This document shows positions 1 to 6,309 of a stretch of 7,321 nt of DNA, piece after piece. Source of the DNA: Archangium sp. (GTDB lineage Bacteria > Myxococcota > Myxococcia > Myxococcales > Myxococcaceae). The position numbers and the translations under genes were made by a program. Below the pieces are notes generated by a model that was not told the DNA's origin, ran no database searches, and was given only the letters and a program-made list of their open reading frames with translations. The stretch lies in NCBI GenBank assembly GCA_016793525.1, contig JAEUJT010000022.1, positions 1 through 7,321 on the forward strand, written 5' to 3'. Numbering within the stretch: position 1 is the first letter of the stretch; each line of letters begins with the position of its first letter.

Positions 1-3000
1 CCTCACTCGACACGCCGAGGGCTCCGATGACCACCTCTTCGACGACCTCGTTCAGGTTCTGGTTGCAGATGCTGCCTGTGCTGCCGCCGGTCTGGTTGGC
101 CAACGAGATGTACTGCCGGCCCGCCTCAGCCTGCGCGTAGCCGACCTTGATGCAGCCCGCTGGGAGCGGCCCGACGATGGCGAACGCCACCGCGTTTTCG
201 GCGCGGTATTCGTCGACGTAGGTGCTCATCGGCTGAATCGCCTTGTTGTCTTCGTCGCTGAAGAAGATGACCACCAGGCCCGCACCTTCGCGAATTCGGA
301 AGGCCTCGGGCGTCGACGCCAGGCGCGCCCGGCGAATGGCTCGGAGCCCGAACTCGATGCCCATCTCGTTCACGTTGCCCTCGAGGCCCACGTCGACGGC
401 GTTCTGGAACGGCACCAGCTGGTTGGTGAAGCCGGCCCCGCGCGGAATATCGCTGTCGGTGGTCACCACCGCGATGCGGAAGTCGAGGCCCGATCGCTGG
501 AACGCTTCGAACAGCCCGGTGGCCGCCGCCTGCAGCGACTGCTGCTGCCGCAACATGCTCAGCGTGTTGTCGATGACGAAGAGGAAGTCGGTCTTCAGTA
601 TGGGCGCCGACGACTTCACGCACTCGTAGCCCAGGTCGCGGTCGGGGTTGGTGCCCGACAGGTGCGAGCCGTTGGTCAGGTCGGTGAGCGCCGGGAGGTT
701 CTGTCGGTACTTCGACTCCGGCGTCACCGCGGCGCCGATGAACAACTGCGTCGGTGTCACTCGGAAGAAGAGCGACACGGCCATTTCGGCGGTGGGGCTC
801 GCCGTGGCGCTCGCGGGCAACGTGCCCAGGGCCGACGGCGCGAGACCCGAGAGACTCGAGAGCAGCCGGTTTCGCACCGAGAAGGCGTTGGTTGGGGTAC
901 CGAAGATGAGCGCCTGCGCGGTGCTGAAGTTCTTCAGGCCGCGATCGCCTTCGAACACTTTGTTGTACCGCTCGGTGCGTTCACGCACGAGCGGCGAGCC
1001 CTGGAGGCCATCGAGCGCGGCGACCTCGCGAGCAGCGAGCGCGTCGAGCGTCGCTGGGTCGTTCGGGTCGACGCCCGCCGGAAGCTCCTTCGCCAGCACC
1101 AACGCCGCGACCTCGGCCGTGTCGTCGTCGAGGAGCACCGCCTGCGCGAGCTCGTGCGAGACGACCGCATACCGGCGGCTGTGGGCGAGCACCACCGTCG
1201 ACCCGGGCACGGGCACCACCAGGTGCTCGACTGGGCCCAACCCTGGGCACGCCCAGTTCGGCACCGGCGGAACGAAGGGGCCGCCGTCGACACCGCCGTC
1301 GGTCGTGCCGGCGTCGACTCCGCCGTCGACCTCGATCCCTCCGTCGATGACCGTCGGGCCCGGCGTGGTGAGCTCCGACGTGCAGGCCGTGAAGACCGCT
1401 CCGGCCGCCACCACCCCGAGCACCGCCGACGCGCGCCGGCGGCTCCGACGCAGTGCCACCACCACCAAGGCTGCCATCGCCAACGTCGCCGCGCCGTCGC
1501 TGCTGTTGCAGCCACAGCCGGTCGTGACCACGGGCCGCGGCTTCGGCTGCATCATGCCGCCGTCGGGCAACATCACCATGCCGGCGTCGTTCATCATCAT
1601 CATGCCGGCGTCTTCACCTCCGTCGACGCCAGCGTCTTCGATGAAGCCACCGTCGGCCGTGGTGCACACCCGCAGGCCCGTCGCCGGGTCGAGGTCGAGC
1701 ATGCCGTCGCAGTCGTTGTCTTTGCCGTCGCAGACCTCTGCAGCGCCGCGGAAGATGACGCGGTCGGCGTCGTTGCAGTCGCCGTCGCAGTTGGTCTGGC
1801 CGTCGCCGTCGGCGTCGAAGCACACCGAGCACAGGTTGAAGACGCCGGCCGCGGAGTCGACGTACCCGTCGCAGTTGTTGTCGACGCGGTCACACACCTC
1901 GCGCGAGTGCGGGGTGATGGCCGGGTCGCCGTCGTTGCAGTCACCGCAGATGGGCGTGAAGCCGTCGCCGTCTTGATCGTCGGCACCTTCGTCGGCGATG
2001 CCGTTGCAGTTGTCGTCGACCGTGTTGCCCGGGAGCTCGATCTTCCCGGGGTTCACGTTGGGGTTCATGTCGTTGCAGTCACCGAAGCAGCTGACGTAGC
2101 GGTCTCCGTCTTGGTCGAAGCCTTCGTCGAACTGGCCGTTGCAGTCGTTGTCTTGCCCGTCGCAGACCTCCATCGCCGCCGAAATGGGCCCCGCCGCCGC
2201 GTGCACCGCGGTGTTGAAGTCGTTGCAGTCGTTCTGGCAGGTGCTGACGCCGTCGCCGTCGTTGTCGGTGTCTTCATCGACGCGGCCGTCGCAGTTGTCG
2301 TCTTTCTGGTTCCCGCATACCTCGCTGCGCAGCGGGCTCGACGACACGTCGTTGTCGTCGCAGTCGCCTGAGCACGTCGAGACGAAGTCACCGTCGCTGT
2401 CGAAGCCCTCGTCGACTTGGTTGTTGCAGTTGTTGTCGAAGCCGTCGCAGCGCTCGATGGCGCCCGGGTTCACGTCGAGAAGCTTGTCGTCGCAGTCGCC
2501 ATGGCCGGTGGTGAAGCCGTCGCCATCTTCGTCGACGTCTTCGTCGAGCGCGCCGTCGCAGTCGTTGTCGACGCCATCACCGACGACCTCCGTGCGGCGT
2601 GGGCTGACGGCGCCACCGGTGCCCGGGTTGTCGTCGCAGTCACCTTCGCAATTGGTGACGCCGTCGCGATCGAAATCGTGGCAGGGGGCGCCCAGGCAGA
2701 CATCACCTTCATCAGACACGCCGTTGCAGTTGTTGTCTTTGCAGTCGCAAATCTCGGCGCCGCCATCGCGCAGGAAGCGGTCGTTGTCATTGCAGTCGCC
2801 AGCGCACGTCGTCTGGCCGTCGCCGTCGAGGTCGAAGCCGTCGTCGATGATGCCGTCGCAGTCGTCGTCGACGCCATTGCAGATCGACTCCGGGTCATTC
2901 ACGCCGCCGTCGGAGAAGGCTGGCACACCACCGTCGGGCAGCGCCCTGGGCGTCTGTTCGCCGATGCAAGCGCCGGTGCCCATGCCGTTCTGGCAGCTCT

Positions 3001-6000
3001 GGGTCCCGTCGACGCAAATGCCGAGGCGGCGCGTGTTGGCGGGCCCGGAGTAGCAGCCGGTCTGGGTGCCGTCGGTGACGCTGTCGCAGTTGTTGTCTTT
3101 GCCGTCGCAGAGCTCGAGCGCTCCCGGCTTGATGGTGTCGTCGTTGTCGTCACAGTCGCAGTTCGCCGCTGCGGTGCTGGTGCAGAGCGCGCACGATTTG
3201 AAGCCGTCCATGTCGACGTCGAAGGTGCCGTTGTCGACGGTGCCGTTGCAGTCGTCGTCGACGCCGTTGCACGTCTCCCCCTGCGGCAGGGTGACACCCG
3301 TGCACACGCCCCACGCGCCAGCCGCGGAGCACGTCTGGATACCGGCCACGCACGCGCCTTTGGGCGTGCACTGCGCACCAGGGCAGGTGTTGAGGTAGGT
3401 GATGGGCGGCGGGATGGTGCCGTCTTCGGCTGAGAAGCAGCGCCGCGTTGGCACGTCGTTGAGCAGGCCGTTGCAGTTGCTGTCGACCGTGTCGCACACC
3501 TCGACCGCGCCAGGCTTGATGTTCGGGTCGTTGTCGTTGCAGTCGCAGTTCACCGGGTTGCCGCACAGCGCGCACGACACGAAGCCATCGTTGTCTTGGT
3601 CGAAGCCGTCGTCCGCGCGACCGTCGCAGTCGTCGTCGAACGTGTTGCAGAGCGTCTCTGGGAGGCTCGGCATGTTCGTCGGCACCTTCTCGCCTACGCA
3701 CGCCCCGTACACGTCAATGCCCGCGCCTGAACACTCCTGGGTACCCGCGACACACGTGCCCACGCCCTGGGTGCCCGAAGGGCCGGAATAGCAGTTGCGC
3801 GAAATCTTGCCGTTGGGCCCAGCGCCTTCATCGACGACGTTGTTGCAGTTGTTGTCGAGGCCGTCGCACGACTCCTGGAGGCCCGGACGCACCCGGTTGC
3901 CCCCGTCGGGGCTGTCGTTGCAGTCGCAGAGGCCCGGGGCGAGCGCGCCGCACGAGCCGCAGGCCAGCACTCCGTCTCCGTCGAGGTTGACGCCCAACCC
4001 GTCGTCAGCCGTGCCGTCGCAGTCTTCGTCCAAGCCGTTGCACGCCAGCTCGGGACCAGACGGCGGCGTCACCGAAGGCAAGGTCTGGCCCGTGCACGCC
4101 AAGAACGCGCCCGCGCCGTCGCAGATCTGCGAACCGGCCACGCAGATGCCGAAGGGCAGACAGATGCCGCCGTCTCGGCAGGTGCCGGCGTAGGTCCCCG
4201 TCGGGCCGTCGAAGCAGATGCGGCGAATGGGGCCGCCGTCGGCCTGCACGTCGAAGATACCGTTGCAGTCGTCGTCTTCGTTGTTGCAGGTCTCGACGAT
4301 GGGGCCGTTGGTGCGCACGCAGGTGGCCGTATTTCCCTGGCACCGCAGCGTGCCGGGCCCACATCGGCCGAACTGCCCGGTCATGCACGGCGTGCCCAAA
4401 CCGGGGATGTCGTCGACGGCGTTGTTGCAGTCGTTGTCGATGCCGTCACACACCTCGGTGGGGTCCGGGAAGACCGTCTGCTGGCAAACGAGAACGCCGC
4501 CGTCGACGCAGTTACGAATACCGTTGCGGCAGGGGCCGAAGAGCCCCGTCAACGTGCACGCGCCTCCGCCGTCGGGGTTGCCTTCGTCGACCGACATGTT
4601 GCAGTTGTCATCGATGCCGTTGCAGCGCTCGGCGATGGGCGCCAGCGGGTTGCATTGCGTACCAGCGTCGGCTGCGCAGGCGATGGTGCCCGACGCGCAG
4701 CGGCCCACGCCTCCGGAGACGGCGCACGTCGTGCCAAGGTTGAAGCCGTTGTCGGTTCCCCCTGAGCAGTTCTCGTCGCGCCCGTCGCACAGCAGCTCAG
4801 GCATGTTCGGGGTGCTCTGAGGGAGGATGGGGGCTGGGCAGCTGGTGATGAGCCCGAGGCAGACACCGGCGTCGGTCCACCGGGCGACGCCGCTGTCAAT
4901 CACCGCATCGCACGCCTGTCGGCCGTTGCGGCAGATGTTCGGGTTGCTCCCAGGACTGCCGTAGGTGCTCGTCGGCGTCGGGTAGAAGTTGCGCGACAGC
5001 TTCTGGCCCACCAACGTCGGGTCTTCGTCGATGAGGCCGTCGCAGTCGTTGTCGATGCCGTCACAGACCTCGGTGCCGCCGTCGAAGGTCGACCGACACA
5101 CCGGCATGCCGCCATCGGCCGGGCACTGCAACATGCCGACGTTGCACACGCCGGGGAGCCCAGGGAGGCACGACATGCCGCCACCCGGGTTGCCGTCGTC
5201 GGGGGTGCCGTCGCAGTCGTTGTCGACGCCGTCACAGGTGGACTCGGAGTTGGCTGGGGTGTTGGCCGGCAACACCTGCTGCGCGCAGGTCGCGAGCACG
5301 CCGCACACGCTGCACGCCGTGAAGCTGGAGGTGCCTGAGCCCGCCGTCGCGTTGCAGGCGCGCTGGCCTCCGACGCAGATGCCGACGTTCTGCGTGCCGC
5401 CGGGACCGTCGTAACAAGCCTGTACAATCTTCGGGGTGTTCGCCGCGCCCTGCTCATCGACGAAGCCGTCGCAGTCGTTGTCGAGGCCGTCACATGTCTC
5501 GGTGCCGGCATCGACATTGCGAACGCACTGCAGGCCCGACACACCCAAGCAGCGATTCGTACCGGCGCTGCACACGCCTTGTTCACCCGTGCTGCACGCG
5601 TTGCCGGCGCCGGAGATGCCGTTGTCGACGGTGTTGTTGCAGTCGTCGTCGATGCCGTTGCAGGTCTCGGTGGTCGCGGTGACGGGAGCGGTGCAGGTCG
5701 TGCCGCCGGGGCACGTGCCGCAGGTCGACCACGTGGTGGTGTTCGGCGACGCCGACACACAGGCCTGCGTACCAAAGCGACAGATACCCGCGTCGACCGT
5801 CCCGGGTCCTGGGAAGCAGAGCTGCGTCAATTTCGGGACGCCCGCATCGGGTACGGCGTTGTCGACGAAGCTGTCGCAGTTGTCGTCAATGCCGTTGCAC
5901 GTTTCGGCAGTCCCCAAAACCACCTGTGGACACGTCAGCGTACCACCCGAGCAGGTCAACGTACTCGCCGCGCAGGGCCCGAACTTCGCTGGAACAGAGC

Positions 6001-6295
6001 ACGCGGCGCCGCCGCCAGGGTTCCCTTCATCGGTCGAGCTGTTGCAGTTGTTGTCTTTGTTGTCGCAGACCTCGGGCGCTGCGCCCGCTGGGAAGCTCTT
6101 CGGGGGGTACGCCGGGCAGGCCGGGCCGCGAATCTGGTCGTCGGTGTCGACACAGTCGCCAAAGCCTCGTCGGCAACCGTCGCTGTCGCAGTCGTCTTCT
6201 TGGTCGAACGGAGGGCCAGGACACGCCGCGTAGGTCGGCGCGGAGTACAGGGCGACCGCGGCCGCCGCTGCCGTCATCAGAATCGAAACGCGCAT
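1..6295 (-). CDS. Giant MopE-repeat / internal MYXO-CTERM-like / vWA-domain surface protein (3' end outside the window)
   Basis: One frame runs from ATG at 6295 to the left edge with no stop: 2098 codons plus one base. Order of parts: signal peptide (residues 1-23); 25 Cys-rich MopE-type units (about 75-1536); Asp/Gly linker with a Met-rich patch (1565-1582); MYXO-CTERM-like segment (1592-1621); second hydrophobic stretch with a lipobox-like Cys1638; DGG linker (1639-1672); unrecognised domain (1673-1898); vWA domain (from about 1899). By eye there are well over 100 Cys, mostly in the first 1540 residues, so it is probably exported and disulphide-rich. MopE-type motifs (Pfam 'putative metal-binding motif') are known from surface and secreted proteins of many bacteria, and vWA domains bind ligands through a metal site. 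I infer a cell-surface protein with metal-binding and adhesive roles. Oddity: a tail motif sits inside the chain, so this may be a fusion of two genes. It is not an orthologue of Methylococcus MopE, so no symbol is given. Confidence 0.93.
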   Translation of the reverse strand, partial: MRVSILMTAAAAAVALYSAPTYAACPGPPFDQEDDCDSDGCRRGFGDCVDTDDQIRGPACPAYPPKSFPAGAAPEVCDNKDNNCNSSTDEGNPGGGAACSVPAKFGPCAASTLTCSGGTLTCPQVVLGTAETCNGIDDNCDSFVDNAVPDAGVPKLTQLCFPGPGTVDAGICRFGTQACVSASPNTTTWSTCGTCPGGTTCTAPVTATTETCNGIDDDCNNTVDNGISGAGNACSTGEQGVCSAGTNRCLGVSGLQCVRNVDAGTETCDGLDNDCDGFVDEQGAANTPKIVQACYDGPGGTQNVGICVGGQRACNATAGSGTSSFTACSVCGVLATCAQQVLPANTPANSESTCDGVDNDCDGTPDDGNPGGGMSCLPGLPGVCNVGMLQCPADGGMPVCRSTFDGGTEVCDGIDNDCDGLIDEDPTLVGQKLSRNFYPTPTSTYGSPGSNPNICRNGRQACDAVIDSGVARWTDAGVCLGLITSCPAPILPQSTPNMPELLCDGRDENCSGGTDNGFNLGTTCAVSGGVGRCASGTIACAADAGTQCNPLAPIAERCNGIDDNCNMSVDEGNPDGGGACTLTGLFGPCRNGIRNCVDGGVLVCQQTVFPDPTEVCDGIDNDCNNAVDDIPGLGTPCMTGQFGRCGPGTLRCQGNTATCVRTNGPIVETCNNEDDDCNGIFDVQADGGPIRRICFDGPTGTYAGTCRDGGICLPFGICVAGSQICDGAGAFLACTGQTLPSVTPPSGPELACNGLDEDCDGTADDGLGVNLDGDGVLACGSCGALAPGLCDCNDSPDGGNRVRPGLQESCDGLDNNCNNVVDEGAGPNGKISRNCYSGPSGTQGVGTCVAGTQECSGAGIDVYGACVGEKVPTNMPSLPETLCNTFDDDCDGRADDGFDQDNDGFVSCALCGNPVNCDCNDNDPNIKPGAVEVCDTVDSNCNGLLNDVPTRRCFSAEDGTIPPPITYLNTCPGAQCTPKGACVAGIQTCSAAGAWGVCTGVTLPQGETCNGVDDDCNGTVDNGTFDVDMDGFKSCALCTSTAAANCDCDDNDDTIKPGALELCDGKDNNCDSVTDGTQTGCYSGPANTRRLGICVDGTQSCQNGMGTGACIGEQTPRALPDGGVPAFSDGGVNDPESICNGVDDDCDGIIDDGFDLDGDGQTTCAGDCNDNDRFLRDGGAEICDCKDNNCNGVSDEGDVCLGAPCHDFDRDGVTNCEGDCDDNPGTGGAVSPRRTEVVGDGVDNDCDGALDEDVDEDGDGFTTGHGDCDDKLLDVNPGAIERCDGFDNNCNNQVDEGFDSDGDFVSTCSGDCDDNDVSSSPLRSEVCGNQKDDNCDGRVDEDTDNDGDGVSTCQNDCNDFNTAVHAAAGPISAAMEVCDGQDNDCNGQFDEGFDQDGDRYVSCFGDCNDMNPNVNPGKIELPGNTVDDNCNGIADEGADDQDGDGFTPICGDCNDGDPAITPHSREVCDRVDNNCDGYVDSAAGVFNLCSVCFDADGDGQTNCDGDCNDADRVIFRGAAEVCDGKDNDCDGMLDLDPATGLRVCTTADGGFIEDAGVDGGEDAGMMMMNDAGMVMLPDGGMMQPKPRPVVTTGCGCNSSDGAATLAMAALVVVALRRSRRRASAVLGVVAAGAVFTACTSELTTPGPTVIDGGIEVDGGVDAGTTDGGVDGGPFVPPVPNWACPGLGPVEHLVVPVPGSTVVLAHSRRYAVVSHELAQAVLLDDDTAEVAALVLAKELPAGVDPNDPATLDALAAREVAALDGLQGSPLVRERTERYNKVFEGDRGLKNFSTAQALIFGTPTNAFSVRNRLLSSLSGLAPSALGTLPASATASPTAEMAVSLFFRVTPTQLFIGAAVTPESKYRQNLPALTDLTNGSHLSGTNPDRDLGYECVKSSAPILKTDFLFVIDNTLSMLRQQQSLQAAATGLFEAFQRSGLDFRIAVVTTDSDIPRGAGFTNQLVPFQNAVDVGLEGNVNEMGIEFGLRAIRRARLASTPEAFRIREGAGLVVIFFSDEDNKAIQPMSTYVDEYRAENAVAFAIVGPLPAGCIKVGYAQAEAGRQYISLANQTGGSTGSICNQNLNEVVEEVVIGALGVSSE
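2..601 (-). other. von Willebrand factor A domain with variant MIDAS (C-terminal side cut by window)
   Basis: From about residue 1899 the chain reads DFLFVIDNTLSML, a hydrophobic strand ending in the first metal-site motif, here D1909-N-T1911-L-S1913 in place of the usual D-x-S-x-S. A helix, a strand (DFRIAVVTTDSD), a GNVNEMGIE loop with helix, and the strand LVVIFFSDEDN follow; Asp2014 or Asp2016 fits the third metal-site motif. The Thr of the second motif is not obvious. Known vWA domains bind ligands through a metal in this site, often in adhesion or protein complexes. The frame leaves the window at residue 2098. Confidence 0.83.
602..1279 (-). other. Unrecognised domain between linker and vWA
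   Basis: Residues 1673-1898 start FVPPVPNWACPG and hold about 225 residues with normal globular composition. Cys is rare: one in WACPG and one in GYECVKS just before the vWA domain, a possible disulphide. There is a charged helical region around LVRERTERYNKVFEG. I do not recognise a family. Confidence 0.6.
1280..1381 (-). other. Asp-Gly-Gly linker after the lipobox
   Basis: Residues 1639-1672 are low-complexity, with several DGG/DAG steps (for example VDGGVDAGTTDGGVDGG). Flexible linkers like this commonly follow the lipid-anchored Cys in myxobacterial lipoproteins and support reading the preceding segment as a former or active lipoprotein signal. Confidence 0.7.
1382..1450 (-). other. Lipoprotein-signal-like segment with lipobox, internal
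   Basis: Residues 1616-1638 show RRSRRR, then AVLGVVAAGAVFTA, then Cys1638. This is the layout of a lipoprotein signal peptide (basic start, hydrophobic core, lipobox V-F-T-A-C). Phe at -3 is less usual than Leu but tolerated. Thr at +2 would not retain the lipoprotein in the inner membrane. In-frame GTG codons at 1465, 1462 and 1459 and an ATG at 1477 could start a separate protein here, but none has a convincing ribosome-binding site. Confidence 0.6.
1433..1522 (-). other. MYXO-CTERM-like sorting segment, internal
   Basis: Residues 1592-1621 read TGCGCNSSDG, then a hydrophobic stretch of about 14 residues (AATLAMAALVVVAL), then RRSRRR. This matches the layout of MYXO-CTERM tails of myxobacteria: a Gly-Cys-rich motif, a membrane span and an Arg cluster. 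Such tails are thought to be cut and anchored at the Cys by a dedicated membrane protease (myxosortase). Normally the Arg cluster ends the protein; here no stop follows and the same frame continues for at least 477 codons. Confidence 0.75.
1550..1603 (-). other. Met-rich patch in Asp/Gly linker
   Basis: Residues 1565-1582 contain eight Met: four in a row at 1565-1568, then 1573, 1575 and 1581-1582, in a DAG/DGG linker between the last repeat unit and the Cys-Gly-Cys segment. Met clusters bind Cu(I) in some exported proteins. Here that is only a possibility, as the patch may be ordinary low-complexity linker. Confidence 0.6.
1687..2887 (-). repeat. MopE-type units 17-25, Ca-type spacers only
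   Basis: Units start at 2887, 2755, 2590, 2455, 2323, 2170, 2038, 1900 and 1738, with steps of 132-165 bp (44-55 residues). After units 17-24 the spacer is the C type: D-x-D-x-D-G, a Cys, G-D-C-N/D-D and usually a Pro-Gly or similar turn before the next Glu (for example FDSDGDFVSTCSGDCDDND after unit 20). This is the classic MopE arrangement. Units 19 and 23 lack the first Cys (EVVGDGVDNDC and ELPGNTVDDNC). Unit 25 leads into the Asp/Gly/Met linker and has no full spacer. Confidence 0.88.
2888..4048 (-). repeat. MopE-type units 11-16, alternating Ca-type and long Cys-rich spacers
   Basis: Units start at 4048, 3874, 3655, 3502, 3277 and 3115. Here the short spacer is replaced by a Ca-binding style ('C') with D-x-D-x-D-G, then C, then C-N/D-D-N-D and P-G-A, as in FDQDNDGFVSCALCG after unit 13. 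The long B type is kept after units 12, 14 and 16 (for example NCYSGPSGTQGVGTC). Spacer order: C B C B C B, with steps of 153-174 bp and 219-228 bp. D-x-D-x-D-G loops resemble those of thrombospondin type 3 and dockerin repeats, so Ca2+ binding is likely; this is inferred from family knowledge. Confidence 0.87.
4049..6073 (-). repeat. MopE-type units 1-10, alternating short and long Cys-rich spacers
   Basis: Ten units of the form E-x-C-D/N-G-x-D-D/N-D/N-C-D/N-x-x-x-D-E/N/D start (minus strand) at 6073, 5905, 5668, 5500, 5242, 5071, 4795, 4630, 4456 and 4294. Short spacers ('A') carry an AC-x-x-G-x-x-G-x-C-x-x-G-x-x-x-C pattern; an example is ACSTGEQGVCSAG after unit 3. Long spacers ('B') carry a C-Y/F-x-G-P-x-G-T then G-I-C-x-x-G-x-x-x-C pattern; an example is CYDGPGGTQNVGICVGG after unit 4. 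Order of spacers after units 1-10: A B A B A B A A A B. Unit-to-unit steps are 162-174 bp for A and 237-276 bp for B. The spacer after unit 6 is a diverged B: it has lost the first Cys and the G-P-x-G-T core. Confidence 0.88.
6227..6295 (-). other. Sec signal peptide of the giant protein
   Basis: The first 23 residues have one Arg at position 2, an Ala-rich hydrophobic core (residues 3-17), and a T-Y-A site before A24-C25. This fits signal peptidase I cleavage after Ala23. Cys25 is not in a good lipobox context because Tyr and Ala precede it, so the mature N-terminus is probably not lipidated. Export agrees with the Cys-rich repeats that follow. Confidence 0.75.
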
Positions 6296-6309
6296 TAGAA
6301 GAAGGCTCC
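6293..6309 (-). promoter_or_regulatory. TAATG stop/start overlap with upstream GGAG ribosome-binding site
   Basis: The TAA ending the barrel-like gene (6297-6295) shares one base with the ATG of the large repeat gene (6295-6293). A GGAG at 6309-6306 lies 10 bases before the ATG and inside the upstream coding sequence. This is a plausible, slightly distant Shine-Dalgarno site. The arrangement is typical of translational coupling within one mRNA, and there is no room for a separate promoter right at the junction. It also supports this ATG over a second in-frame ATG six codons later, which would lose the only basic residue before the hydrophobic core. Confidence 0.7.

Noticed and set aside
126..623. 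Minus-strand frame of 165 codons and plus-strand frame of 128 codons in the vWA region
   Set aside because: Both overlap the vWA-coding frame, which alone gives the FVIDN and FFSDEDN strand motifs.
648..2371. Long plus-strand open frames (442 and 569 codons)
   Set aside because: They lie opposite the giant gene. Their products are low-complexity (runs of Val/Ala/Asp/His or Ser/Pro/Thr) that mirror the GAC/GGC/TGC codon repeats. The minus frame gives coherent domains, a signal peptide and a vWA motif.
2139..3433. Plus-strand open frames of 304 and 338 codons over the repeats
   Set aside because: Antisense shadows of the repeat codons, with periodic Val-Ala-Val or Ser-Gln-Ser strings and no domain.
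4900..5775. Minus-strand open frame of 291 codons
   Set aside because: A shifted shadow of the true frame: it shows repeating Thr/Ala/Ser-rich strings where the true frame gives the Cys-Asp-Gly motifs.
1687..6073. CRISPR array or DNA minisatellite
   Set aside because: The periodicity is protein-level: units vary in DNA, steps vary from 132 to 276 bp, and the reading frame is kept throughout.
5579..6298. Plus-strand open frames near the gene junction
   Set aside because: Composition is Arg/Ala/Gly-rich with no recognisable domain, and they oppose a well-supported signal peptide and the first repeat units.
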